DNA of 64,000 bases from Microbacterium sp. SLBN-146. GTDB taxonomy: Bacteria > Actinomycetota > Actinomycetes > Actinomycetales > Microbacteriaceae. Location: NCBI RefSeq assembly GCF_006715145.1, contig NZ_VFMR01000001.1:992001-1056000 (forward strand), given 5' to 3'. Under the pieces are notes generated by a model. It worked only from the letters and a program-made list of their open reading frames with translations, did not search any database and had not been told where the DNA came from. Position numbers and translations under genes: made by a program. This document shows, piece by piece, positions 29,676 to 37,500 of the stretch (position 1 is the first letter of the stretch; the number at the start of each line of letters is the position of its first letter).

Positions 29676-29708
29676 GGGGCGGTGAGCCGGCTTTCCGGCC
29701 ACCGCCCC
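29676..29708. terminator. bidirectional terminator hairpin
   Basis: A hairpin with a 9-bp outer stem (GGGGCGGTG with CACCGCCCC) and a 5-bp inner stem (GCCGG with CCGGC), separated by one bulged A, lies between the convergent kinase and secreted-protein genes. It is 30 bp after the kinase stop and 12 bp before the end of the opposing gene, so it can end both transcripts. Confidence 0.85.
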
Positions 29709-29719
29709 ATCTCTCGAAC

Positions 29720-32236
29720 TCAGTTGAGCGTGAATGTGTAGGTCCGCGTGTTGCCCGCGACGTCGTGCACCGTCATCGTGTTGACACCGGCGACTGCGCC
29801 GAACATACCGGGAGTGATGAAGTTGACGTCCGACCACGCGTCGTCCGTCAGATTCTTCACGGTGCCGTTCAGAACGACTCGATCGATCTTCTGCGCGTCG
29901 AACAGTTTGAACGAGATGATCTCGTACGAGTCGCCCGTCTGCACGGTGTATCGCGCGCCCGACTTGATCGTTGCGGTCGGCTTCGTCGAATCGGTCGTGA
30001 ACCCGAACGTCTGCGTCTCAGCGACATTGCCCGCCAGGTCATGAGCCGTGTACTGCAGCGTGTATGAACCATCGGGCAGCACGATCGTTGCCGTGTGAGT
30101 CGCGGACGTGGCGCCCGATGCCGCAGTCTGGGTCGACTCGACCAGTGCGCCGGCTTCGTCGTAGACATCAGCCACAATCTTCGCGAGCCCCGCTTCGTCG
30201 CTCGCTTCGATGATCGGAGTGAAGACGGAGAACGGTCCGTGCGCCGTCGGAGATGTGAGGCGCACCTCCGGAGGCCGAGTGTCGGTCACTCGAGCGGGGA
30301 CCTGGAGCTCGCCATCCTCGGACTTCGCGCCGAAGGAGTCTCGCGCGCTGAAGTTGATCCTGACCGCCTCGGTACCCGGCACCTCGAACGGACCCGTGTA
30401 GGTCACGAAACGCCCGCCATTGATCGTGTAGCCGAAGTTCGCGATCGTCGCGGTTCCGAACGGCTGGGCGGACAGGGTGACAGTCCGGCCCGACACCGAG
30501 CCGCTGACGGTCGGTGCGCGATGCGCCTCCGGCGGGTCGCACGAGAGCGGATCGTCGACGTTGGGCGTGGCACGGAACCAGTGGAACGCGGCGGGGATCT
30601 CCGCGATCTCTGCCGTGCTGCGCGCTGCACCGAGCCCGATGGTCGTCGGGGCGAGGGCAGCCGTCTCGATCGGCTGACCGAGCTTGAGGAACTCGCGTCC
30701 GTCCGTCGACAACGACGCCGTGATGAACTCGCCGTTGTTGGTCAGGCGCAGCCAGACCCGATCTCCCGCGGTGTCTCCGGGGAAGTACGCGTCCTGCCAG
30801 ACCCAGGTGTTGAAGCGGTCGACGTTGTCCTTCTTCCACGTGAAGTCGAACCGCAACTGGAAAGCCTCGCCACCCTGACGCGCCCACCCGAAGACGGCCC
30901 GTGCGTTGTTGCGGTCATCGCGGTGCAGGAAGAGACCCGCCTGCTGGTGGATCTGCGTCGGGTTGAACTCGAGCTCCGTCGTGTACTCCCACGTCTGTCC
31001 GACGGGCAGCTGCTGACGCACGGTCGGTGCGCGACCGAAGTTCGTCGTCGTCGCGACGGCCGTGTCGAGGACGAGCGCCCCGTCTTCGAGGCGTGGGCTG
31101 TCCGTCGTCCCGCCCACGGTGGTCCACTGGTCTCCCAGGGTCGTAGCCTCGAACTCATCCGATCCGGCCGCCTGGCACTGTTCGTACATGGGGTCGAAGG
31201 GCCGGGCGTTGAGCGGGTCGCGCACTCCGTCGGGATCGAGCACCGCGTGGAAGATCGTGGTGTGGCTGCGAACACCCGCCTCGTAGAACATGTGGGTCTT
31301 GCCGTCATGCTCGATGATTCGCGGAGACGACGACCGACCCGCCTCGGGCGGCACGACATCGGGAACGTACAGCACCTCGGTGTCGCCGTACGAGCGCAGG
31401 TTCTCGTCGACCCGCTTGGCGAAGATCTTCCCCACGCTTCCATGGAAGAGTACGTAGTTGCGACCGTCGTACTGCCAGAAGCCGGAGGGCGCAATGTTCG
31501 GGCCGGTCACGACGTTGGGCTCGGCGACCCAACCCGATCGCGGCTCCCAGCTGATGCCGTCGTGGGAGACCGCGAGGCCTACTCGCCGAGTGTTGTCGCG
31601 ATCGTTGACCATGAAGTACTGGGCCCAGGCGTATCCGCGGACATCCGATGCCGGGTTATCCACCTCCGGGTTGGCGAAGACGCGACCGTAGGAGACCTCC
31701 GAGGAGTTCTGGCCGAACATAGAGGTGGTCATGATGACGTCGCCGTAATCGAAGTTGACCCCGTCATCACTGGTTGCGTAGCGACTGGTGGTGTTCTCGC
31801 CGTGGAAGTACATGACGATCTTGTCGAGGTCCTCGTTGTAGATGACATCGGCTGCGGCGACGTGGGAGACGTCGTAGTGCGGCTCCCACGTGTTCGTCAC
31901 GATGGGGTTGTCCCGATAGAACGTCCACGGACCGTCGAGCGAGTCGGAGTACATCAGGTTGATACCGCCCGGGTTGTCGTGCGGTCCGAAGTAGAAGTAC
32001 CACTCGCCCAGCGGATCGTCGAGGTACTTCCCGGCGTGGAAGATCGTGGGGAAGATGTACTCCTTCGTCGGGTTCCATGTTTCGGTCGTCAGCGGATCGA
32101 TGATCGGACCTGTCGAGGTGAAGATCGGCAGATCATCCCCGTCCGGGTCGGCGGTAGACGCCTGAGCCGCACTCGTCCCCGACAGCACTAAAGCGACGGC
32201 GACGGCGACGGCGGCACAGCGAGAACGCAGTGACAT
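29720..32236 (-). CDS. secreted multidomain beta-propeller (GH43/32-like) protein
   Basis: This is an 838-residue exported protein with a signal peptide (VAVAVALVLSGTSAAQA). The first ~330 mature residues look like a five-bladed propeller of the GH43/GH32/GH130 type, with repeats such as EWYFYFGPHDNPGG, GPWTFYRDNPIV, DKIVMYFHGENTTSRYATSD and THMFYEAGVRSHTTIFHAVL. Residues ~360-560 form a beta-sandwich like those following xylosidases (DEFEATTLGDQWTTVGG, QQAGLFLHRDDRNNARAVFG). Three Ig-like domains end the protein (QPFGTATIANFGYTINGG, PDGSYTLQYTAHDLAGN, GVNTMTVHDVAGN). It probably cleaves an extracellular glycan to feed the nearby importer; the linkage is unknown. Confidence 0.75.
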   Translation of the reverse strand: MSLRSRCAAVAVAVALVLSGTSAAQASTADPDGDDLPIFTSTGPIIDPLTTETWNPTKEYIFPTIFHAGKYLDDPLGEWYFYFGPHDNPGGINLMYSDSLDGPWTFYRDNPIVTNTWEPHYDVSHVAAADVIYNEDLDKIVMYFHGENTTSRYATSDDGVNFDYGDVIMTTSMFGQNSSEVSYGRVFANPEVDNPASDVRGYAWAQYFMVNDRDNTRRVGLAVSHDGISWEPRSGWVAEPNVVTGPNIAPSGFWQYDGRNYVLFHGSVGKIFAKRVDENLRSYGDTEVLYVPDVVPPEAGRSSSPRIIEHDGKTHMFYEAGVRSHTTIFHAVLDPDGVRDPLNARPFDPMYEQCQAAGSDEFEATTLGDQWTTVGGTTDSPRLEDGALVLDTAVATTTNFGRAPTVRQQLPVGQTWEYTTELEFNPTQIHQQAGLFLHRDDRNNARAVFGWARQGGEAFQLRFDFTWKKDNVDRFNTWVWQDAYFPGDTAGDRVWLRLTNNGEFITASLSTDGREFLKLGQPIETAALAPTTIGLGAARSTAEIAEIPAAFHWFRATPNVDDPLSCDPPEAHRAPTVSGSVSGRTVTLSAQPFGTATIANFGYTINGGRFVTYTGPFEVPGTEAVRINFSARDSFGAKSEDGELQVPARVTDTRPPEVRLTSPTAHGPFSVFTPIIEASDEAGLAKIVADVYDEAGALVESTQTAASGATSATHTATIVLPDGSYTLQYTAHDLAGNVAETQTFGFTTDSTKPTATIKSGARYTVQTGDSYEIISFKLFDAQKIDRVVLNGTVKNLTDDAWSDVNFITPGMFGAVAGVNTMTVHDVAGNTRTYTFTLN

Positions 32237-32495
32237 GTCAACTCCCTTGTTGGGGGCATTCGGGCGATGCCCGGTGCCCGCGGTGCAGCCCAGGCTACTG
32301 AGAGCCGATAGTTTCGTCCACTATTCGCGCGAAAACAATCAATAGATCGCGCGAAACATGACGAAAGTTAATCTGATACTTAGGTCGGAACCGCAGAGCT
32401 CGCGTCGTTGCTGGGGCCTGCGCACCGTCGACCCCAGCGGAAGGAACGATGTCGAGGTCGTGCCGGTCTCTTGGCCTGCAATCGTGTCCGCGGTG
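32237..32495 (-). promoter_or_regulatory. promoter region with two TCGCGCGAA operators
   Basis: Upstream of the secreted-protein gene two near-identical boxes, TTCGCGCGAA (32324-32333, a perfect palindrome) and ATCGCGCGAA (32346-32355), are spaced 22 bp centre to centre, two helical turns. They resemble the TTCGCGAA palindrome in the importer promoter, so the same LacI regulator may bind both. GGGAGT before the ATG is the ribosome site. The right half of the gap, toward the MBL gene end at 32496, shows nothing else recognisable. Confidence 0.5.
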
Positions 32496-33209
32496 CTACC
32501 GCCGCGCCACCGCCAGCACGGCCTCGACAGCGGCGGACGGCGAGCCGTGAAAGGCCGGACCGTGTCCGGGAAGCACCCACTCGGCGTCGAGATCCGCGAT
32601 GCGTGCGAGTGAGGCGAGCGCCTCGGCGGGGTCGTCGGTGAACGGCGCGGGGCCGGGACCCGTGCGACCCGTCAGCACGTGTCGTGTGGTGAGGGCATCA
32701 CCCACGAAGACGGCGCGTGCGAGGGGAGAGAAGACGGCGACGCTTCCGGGGGAGTGTCCGGGCATGCTGATCACTCGAGGGCGACCCGGGAGGTTCAGCT
32801 CGTCGCCGTCGGCGACCTCGTGCACCTCGGTGAGCCATTGAGGCCGCATTCCCTTGCGGATGCCGTATGCGGCGAAGCGCAGCAATGGCCCCACGCGCAC
32901 GCGCCCCATTGCCGTCTTCGGCTTCTCGCCCCCGCGGGCGCGATCGGCATCGGCGGCGTGCACGAAGACCGGGACGCCGTTCTCGCGACGGAGGCGCTCG
33001 GCGAAACCGACGTGGTCGCTGTCGCCGTGCGTGAGGATGACGCCGCGGATGTCGTCGAGCGTCCGGCCGATCAGGTCCAGCTCTCGTTCGAGGTCGGCGT
33101 ACAGGCCCGGCAGGCCCGCGTCGACGAGGGTGATGCCGTCGGGGGTGACGATGAGGTACGCGGCGACGATGTCGTTGCCGATGCGGTGGAGCGACGGTGT
33201 GAGTCTCAT
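32496..33209 (-). CDS. MBL-fold metallohydrolase
   Basis: The 237-residue protein carries the metallo-beta-lactamase metal motif ILTHGDSDHVGF (HxHxDH variant THGDSDH) at about residue 60, followed by ISMPGHSPGSVAVF, VFVGDALTT and the terminal VLPGHGPAFHG. These give the standard dinuclear zinc or iron site. The family includes glyoxalase II-like and lactonase-like hydrolases; the substrate cannot be told. There is no signal peptide. It is transcribed away from a TetR regulator, with one operator palindrome in the 71-bp gap, so the regulator probably controls it. Confidence 0.85.
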   Translation of the reverse strand: MRLTPSLHRIGNDIVAAYLIVTPDGITLVDAGLPGLYADLERELDLIGRTLDDIRGVILTHGDSDHVGFAERLRRENGVPVFVHAADADRARGGEKPKTAMGRVRVGPLLRFAAYGIRKGMRPQWLTEVHEVADGDELNLPGRPRVISMPGHSPGSVAVFSPLARAVFVGDALTTRHVLTGRTGPGPAPFTDDPAEALASLARIADLDAEWVLPGHGPAFHGSPSAAVEAVLAVARR

Positions 33210-33241
33210 GGCGAGCCCTTCATCAGGATGGCTACGAACAT

Positions 33242-33257
33242 TAGCTATGATAGCTTA
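33242..33257. promoter_or_regulatory. palindromic operator between MBL and TetR genes
   Basis: AGCTAT-G-ATAGCT (33243-33255) is a perfect inverted repeat with one central base, and a further CCATAGCC lies just downstream. TATGAT (33246-33251, plus strand) and TATCAT (minus strand) overlap it and can act as -10 boxes of the two divergent genes, so a bound TetR dimer would silence both. Confidence 0.55.
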
Positions 33258-33280
33258 CATCCATAGCCATGGGAGGGATC

Positions 33281-33838
33281 ATGCCGACACCGGAGAGAAC
33301 GTCACTCGGCGAGATCGTCGACGCGGCGGGACGCCTGCTCGAATCGGGCGGCGTTGCGGCCGTCACGATGCAGGCCGTCGCGCAGGCGGTCGGTGTGAAG
33401 GCGCCGTCGCTGTACAAGCGCGTGCGGGATCGCGAGACGCTCCTGGGTCTCGTCGGGGGTGCCGCAGCTGCCGACCTGACGCGTCGTCTGGGTGAGGCAT
33501 CCGGACGACTCGCCGACCTGCTCCTCGCTTTTCGACGTTTCGGGCGCGAGCGACCGGAGTCATTCCGCCTGCTGTTCACCACCCTGGTGGATGCCGAGCA
33601 GCTCGCGGCGACGAGCGCGCCGGTGCTGCGCGCCACCGCGGCTGCCGTCGGACCTGACCACGCTCTGGATGCCGCGCGGCTGCTGACGGCGTGGGCGACG
33701 GGGTTCGTCACGATGGAGCTCGCGGGGGCCTTCCGTCTCGGCGGTGATCTCGACGACGCCTACGCCTACGGCATCGCCCACCTCGTGGGCTCTCTCCTGC
33801 CCGAGCGAGAGCCCGAAGGTCGGTCGGTCCCGACGTGA
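33281..33838 (+). CDS. TetR-family transcriptional regulator
   Basis: The ATG at 33281 follows a GGGAGG site and gives 185 residues; an upstream ATG (33269) is less well placed. The N-terminal helix-turn-helix reads LGEIVDAAGRLLESGGVAAV, TMQAVAQAVGVKAPSLYKRV and RDRETLLGLV, typical of TetR with a WHG/TetR_C_33-like C-terminal domain (GRERPESFRLLFTTLVDAEQ, AWATGFVTMELAGAFRLGGD). It is divergent from the MBL hydrolase gene and separated by an inverted repeat. Confidence 0.9.
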   Translation: MPTPERTSLGEIVDAAGRLLESGGVAAVTMQAVAQAVGVKAPSLYKRVRDRETLLGLVGGAAAADLTRRLGEASGRLADLLLAFRRFGRERPESFRLLFTTLVDAEQLAATSAPVLRATAAAVGPDHALDAARLLTAWATGFVTMELAGAFRLGGDLDDAYAYGIAHLVGSLLPEREPEGRSVPT

Positions 33839-33839
33839 C

Positions 33840-34082
33840 TCAGATGTCGGAGAAGTCGTTGGCGGGTGCCGAAAGGCGGGAGACCGTGTCGCCTGTGAAG
33901 CCGAGGTCGACGTACAGGACTCCCGCGGAGCCGACGCGGCACAGTGACTGGGTGTCAGGCGCCTCCTCCAGCTGGAGGGCGAGGGAGTCGCTCTTGCCAT
34001 CTTCGTCGCCGTCGTAGCTGCAGAGTTCGACAGCGCACGCACATAGGTGTTGTCGCCTCGGCATCCGAGTGCTAACGTGCAA
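33840..34082 (-). pseudogene. probable fragment of a secreted-protein gene
   Basis: This minus-strand frame of 80 codons shows strong GC3 codon use over its last 60 codons, ending LYVDLGFTGDTVSRLSAPANDFSDI, but the first 15 residues are rich in Arg, His and Cys and overlap the ArsR promoter. There is no signal peptide or ribosome site. It looks like the 3' end of a longer gene whose 5' part has been lost. The family is not recognised; it might still be a small functional gene. Confidence 0.35.
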
Positions 34083-34095
34083 CCAAATGGTTGCA
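34073..34095 (+). promoter_or_regulatory. leaderless promoter and operator of the ArsR gene
   Basis: TAACGT (34073-34078) is a -10 box 8 nt before the ATG at 34087. The perfect inverted repeat TGCAACCAAATGGTTGCA (34078-34095; 8-bp arms, 2-bp centre) covers the transcription start and the start codon. A protein bound there would stop transcription at once, so autorepression by ArsR is the simple reading. Confidence 0.65.
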
Positions 34096-34464
34096 TATCA
34101 GGAGCTCAGCGATGTCGAGATCGACCGCGTCTTCCAGGCGTTTGCGGATGCCACGCGACGCGACATCCTCCGACGCACGATCGCGGGTGAACTGTCGATC
34201 TCGGTGCTCGCCGCCGACTACGACATGTCGTTCGCGGCGGTGCAGAAACACGTCTCGGTTCTCGAGGCGGCGCAGCTCATCGTCAAGCGCGCCGAGGGCC
34301 GCGAGCGTCTTGTCCGGGCGGATCCGAACATGATCGCCCGAGCCCGCGCGCTGCTCGCCCGGTATGAAGAACTCTGGCGTCAGCGGATCGACCGCCTCGA
34401 TGCCCTCCTCGCGGAGACCCCCGACCCCCCACGACCCACCGACCCCACGCCAGAAGGAGCATGA
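34087..34464 (+). CDS. ArsR-family regulator
   Basis: This is a 125-residue winged-helix regulator: VFQAFADATRRDILRRTIAG, then ELSISVLAADYDMSFAAVQK and HVSVLEAAQLIVKRAEGRER, and a tail ending in a Pro/Asp-rich stretch. No metal-binding Cys pair is present, so it belongs to the metal-independent ArsR group that is typically paired with SRPBCC genes, as here. The ATG is chosen from the leaderless -10 box. The stop is followed at once by the SRPBCC gene. Confidence 0.9.
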   Translation: MVAYQELSDVEIDRVFQAFADATRRDILRRTIAGELSISVLAADYDMSFAAVQKHVSVLEAAQLIVKRAEGRERLVRADPNMIARARALLARYEELWRQRIDRLDALLAETPDPPRPTDPTPEGA

Positions 34465-34466
34465 CA

Positions 34467-35447
34467 ATGCCTGTCACCGATGTCACCACCGATCCCGAAG
34501 CGCTCACGATGACCCTGACCGCCGACTTCGCGGCACCCGTCGACCGCCTCTGGTCGGTCTTCACCGATCCGCGCCAGCTCGAGCGCTTCTGGGGCCCGCC
34601 CGGATGGCCCTCGACGTTCTCGTCGTTCGACTTCACGGTCGGCGGGCGGGCGAACTATTACATGACCGGCCCACGCGGAGAGATCGGTGGCGGCACATGG
34701 GAGTTCATCGAGATCGATCCGTCATCGTCGTTCGCGGTGCTCGATGCCTTCGCGGATGAGGAAGGAAACCCCTCGACCGATATGCCGGCGAGCCGCATGG
34801 TCTTCGCGTTCGAATCGACTCCCGAAGGATCACGACTCCGCAGCACGACGTACTTCGCCTCGGCCGAGGCGCTCGAGCAGCTCGTCGGCATGGGAATGGT
34901 CGAGGGCGCGACGATGGCGATGGGACAGCTCGACCGTGTCCTCGAAGGACTCCGCGCCTACGCGCAGGGCAAGGGCACGCAGGTCGAACTCCTCGACGAC
35001 ACGCACGTGCGGGTCACACGCCTCATCGAAGGGCCGATCGACCTTGTCTGGCGTGCACACCAGGAGCCCGAACTGCTCCGCCAATGGATGCTCGGGCCCG
35101 ACGGATGGCGCATGTCGGTGTGCGATGTCGACCCTTCGGTCGGCGGCCGATACCAGTACACGTGGGAGCCCGTCGGTGACACCGAGGGCGAGCCGTTCGG
35201 GTTCGACGGCGAAACGCTCGTCTCCGAGCCACCGCGCCGCGCCGTGACGACGGAGCACATGACGGGCACCGACTTCCCCTCGACGCTCAACGATCTGAGC
35301 CTCTATGAAGAGGACGGCGCGACGCTCATCACGCTCCTCATCGAGTACCCCGACAAGGAGACTCGCGACATGGTCCTCGCGACAGGCATGACCGACGGCA
35401 TGGAAGCGAGCTACGCGCGCCTCGAGCGCGAACTCATCCCCGCGTGA
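34467..35447 (+). CDS. SRPBCC (AHSA1-like) protein, tandem domains
   Basis: The 326-residue protein contains two START-like SRPBCC domains of the AHSA1 family. The first spans about residues 12-165 (FAAPVDRLWSVFTDPRQLER, FWGPPGWPSTFSSFDFTVGG), the second about 175-325 (RLIEGPIDLVWRAHQEPELL, RQWMLGPDGWRM, GGRYQYTWEPVGD). Such domains make a deep hydrophobic pocket for a small ligand; ArsR-SRPBCC pairs are common but mostly unassigned. An ATG at 34461 overlaps the ArsR stop, but the GGAG site is better spaced for 34467. Confidence 0.88.
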   Translation: MPVTDVTTDPEALTMTLTADFAAPVDRLWSVFTDPRQLERFWGPPGWPSTFSSFDFTVGGRANYYMTGPRGEIGGGTWEFIEIDPSSSFAVLDAFADEEGNPSTDMPASRMVFAFESTPEGSRLRSTTYFASAEALEQLVGMGMVEGATMAMGQLDRVLEGLRAYAQGKGTQVELLDDTHVRVTRLIEGPIDLVWRAHQEPELLRQWMLGPDGWRMSVCDVDPSVGGRYQYTWEPVGDTEGEPFGFDGETLVSEPPRRAVTTEHMTGTDFPSTLNDLSLYEEDGATLITLLIEYPDKETRDMVLATGMTDGMEASYARLERELIPA

Positions 35448-35455
35448 TCTCACAT

Positions 35456-35495
35456 CGTAGGGCTGCGGGGTGACGGCATCCCGCGGCCCTACGAT
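35456..35495 (+). terminator. terminator hairpin overlapping the TerC promoter
   Basis: Arms 35456-35469 (CGTAGGGCTGCGGG) and 35480-35493 pair at 13 of 14 positions around a 10-nt loop, just after the SRPBCC stop. The distal arm runs into TACGAT (35490-35495), the -10 box that lies 6 nt before the TerC GTG. The same bases thus end one transcript and begin the next. Confidence 0.65.
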
Positions 35496-35501
35496 GAGGG
35501 C

Positions 35502-36398
35502 GTGGATTTCTCCTTCGCCTTCACTCCCGACCTCATCGCCGTCTTCCTGACGCTCTTCGTGCTCGAGGTCGTGCTGGGGGTCGACAACGTCATCTTCATC
35601 TCGATCCTCGCCTCGAAGCTCCCCAAGGAGCAGCAGGCGAAGGCACGTAATCTCGGGCTCACGCTCGCGATGCTCATGCGCGTCATCCTGGTCCTCTTCG
35701 CCGGCTGGATCATCACCCTGAAGGACGACGTCGTCACCCTCTTCGGGATGGGGTTCTCGGTCAAGGACTTCATCCTGATCGCGGGCGGGCTCTTCCTCGT
35801 CTACAAGGCCGTGACCGAGATCCATCACAAGCTCGAGGGCTCCGAAGAAGAGCACGGCGGCGGCGGACGCAAGGCGATCACGTTCGGATCGGTCATCACG
35901 CAGATCCTCATCCTCGACCTCGTGTTCTCGCTCGACTCGGTGATCACCGCCGTCGGCATGACCGAGAACCTCATCGTCATCATCACGGTCGTCGTCTTGG
36001 CCTTCGGGATCATGCTCTTCGCTGCGCGCTTCATCTTCGCGTTCGTCAACAACCACCCGACGGTGAAGATGCTGGCGCTGGCGTTCCTCATGCTGATCGG
36101 TGTGTTCCTCATCGCCGAGGGCTTCGGCATCAAAATCGACAAGGCGCTCATCTACGCGCCGATGGCCTTCGCGATCCTCGTCGAGGCACTCAACCTCATC
36201 TACGCGTCGCGCAAGGCGAAGCGCGAGAGCAAGCGTCGGAATGCGGTGCAGCTGCGGCCGCAGTACCCCGACGTCGACGAGTCGGTCGCCGTCGCTGCGG
36301 CGCTGTCGAAGGATCCCACGTCTGGTTCTGTCGGACTCTCCCGCAAGCCGGTCGCGGGCGACGCTCCCGTGGGCGAAGAACGCCACGGGCTGGGCTGA
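35502..36398 (+). CDS. TerC-family integral membrane protein
   Basis: The 298-residue protein has about seven spans. Conserved family segments are FLEVVLGVDNVIFISILAS-like (here LFVLEVVLGVDNVIFISILA), LPKEQQAKARNLGL, LALAFLMLIGVFLIAEGFGI and LILDLVFSLDSVITAVGMTE, with the paired acidic residues typical of TerC. Members handle metal ions such as Mn2+ at secretion or protect against tellurite. A C-terminal tail of about 50 polar residues follows. The GTG start is set by the TACGAT box 6 nt upstream (leaderless). Confidence 0.9.
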   Translation: MDFSFAFTPDLIAVFLTLFVLEVVLGVDNVIFISILASKLPKEQQAKARNLGLTLAMLMRVILVLFAGWIITLKDDVVTLFGMGFSVKDFILIAGGLFLVYKAVTEIHHKLEGSEEEHGGGGRKAITFGSVITQILILDLVFSLDSVITAVGMTENLIVIITVVVLAFGIMLFAARFIFAFVNNHPTVKMLALAFLMLIGVFLIAEGFGIKIDKALIYAPMAFAILVEALNLIYASRKAKRESKRRNAVQLRPQYPDVDESVAVAAALSKDPTSGSVGLSRKPVAGDAPVGEERHGLG

Positions 36399-36822
36399 GC
36401 GTCGGGGTCAGCGGTCGGTGCCGAGCCGCGTGAACGGACGGGCGTTCGTCGCGGCGAGGGCGTCGTAGGACTCGCGCCTCCCCACGTGGTGCGACGGGCG
36501 GCGGTGGGAGCGAGCGTCGATGGGGCAGGCATGACAGCCATCGTGCGCCGGAGCGAGACGGCCGGAGTCGACCCTGACGGAATCCGCACGGCTGCCGCCC
36601 GAATTCTCACGGGATCCGTTCGTAGAGGGTGCCGCCCGTTGCAATGTCGGGTGATCGGTGGAACTCGTGTGAGCTCGTCAGACGACAGCGCTTGGCCGGC
36701 TGCCACGCGTCGAGGACGAACCGGTAGCCCGGCGCGGGGAGACGCGGAGTGAGGATCCTTCCGAATAGGTTCGCCTGTCCCAGGACGATGAGGACCCGCC
36801 TGCGCTCCAACAGTGAGCAGTC
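36399..36822. other. 424-bp gap between terC and kdpE
   Basis: No convincing gene is found. A minus frame ending at 36408 has a gene-like last stretch (RRESYDALAATNARPFTRLG then TDR) but no good start, and a minus frame 36607-36810 (TTG start, 67 residues, ending GGTLYERIP) has fair codon use without recognisable homology. Both could be remnants. The centre (36573-36622) holds a pair of direct repeats that match the kdp promoter boxes. Confidence 0.4.
36573..36622. promoter_or_regulatory. kdp-like direct-repeat pair downstream of kdpE
   Basis: CCTGACGGAATCCGCACG (36573-36590) differs at one base of 18 from the box at 44809-44826 upstream of the kdp operon. A second box, TCTCACGGGATCCGTTCG (36605-36622), matches 13 of 18 with the box at 44841-44858. 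The offset is 32 bp in both places. If KdpE binds this pair, a promoter reading leftward would be expected near 36530-36570, but no intact gene is visible there. Confidence 0.5.
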
Positions 36823-37500
36823 CTAGCCGTCGAGGACGAGGCGATAGCCCATGCCCTGCTCGGTGAGGAGGTGCACGGGCATGCTCGGCGATACTTCGAG
36901 CTTCTTCCGCAGCTGCGACATGTACAGCCGCAGGTATCCGGAGTCGCTCACCTGATCGGTGCCCCAGATCTCCTTCAACAGCGTCTGCCGCGTCACGAGG
37001 CTCCCCGGATTGCGGGCGAGGAACTCCAGCATCCGCCATTCGGTCGGCGTGAGGTGCACGGGCTGACCGCCGCGGCGCACGGTCTTGGTCGCCAGGTCGA
37101 TCTCGACATCGCCGAACGCGACGAGAGGGTCGGAGACGGATGACGCCGCACGCCTGCCGAGCGCGCGCAGTCGTGCGAGCAGCTCGTCGATCTGGAAGGG
37201 CTTCGTGACGTAGTCGTCTGCTCCCGCGTCGAGCGCATCGACCTTGTCCGCCGACCCGGTCCGGCCCGAGACGACGATGATCGGGGCATCCGTCCAGCCT
37301 CGGAGCGCCTCGATGACCCGCATGCCGTCGAGTCGCGGCATCCCCAGATCGACCATGACGACATCGGGATGCTCCTTGGCGGCCAGCGCGATGGCCGCCG
37401 CGCCGTCGGGGGCGGCCACGACGGTGTACCCGTGGGCTGCGAGCGTGATGCGCAGCGCGCGCACGAGCTGCGGGTCGTCGTCGGCGACGAGGATCTTCAT
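36823..37500 (-). CDS. kdpE: KdpE response regulator
   Basis: This is an OmpR/PhoB-type regulator of 225 residues. The receiver domain (1-120) carries the acidic pair in VADDDP, the phosphoacceptor Asp51 (VVMVDLGMPRLDG) and the conserved Lys (YVTKPF). The C-terminal winged helix reads VHLTPTEWRMLEFLARNPGS, VTRQTLLKEIWGTDQVSDSG and YLRLYMSQLRKKLE. It activates the kdp operon under potassium limitation. The ATG overlaps the kdpD stop by 4 nt. It is the last gene of the operon. Confidence 0.96.
   Translation of the reverse strand: MKILVADDDPQLVRALRITLAAHGYTVVAAPDGAAAIALAAKEHPDVVMVDLGMPRLDGMRVIEALRGWTDAPIIVVSGRTGSADKVDALDAGADDYVTKPFQIDELLARLRALGRRAASSVSDPLVAFGDVEIDLATKTVRRGGQPVHLTPTEWRMLEFLARNPGSLVTRQTLLKEIWGTDQVSDSGYLRLYMSQLRKKLEVSPSMPVHLLTEQGMGYRLVLDG

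Noticed and set aside
30095..32191. A 698-codon plus-strand open frame
   Set aside because: Fully antisense to the secreted propeller gene, which has a signal peptide, domains and normal codon bias.
36607..36810. A 67-codon minus-strand frame downstream of kdpE
   Set aside because: TTG start without ribosome site, no recognised homology; kept only as a note in the gap description.
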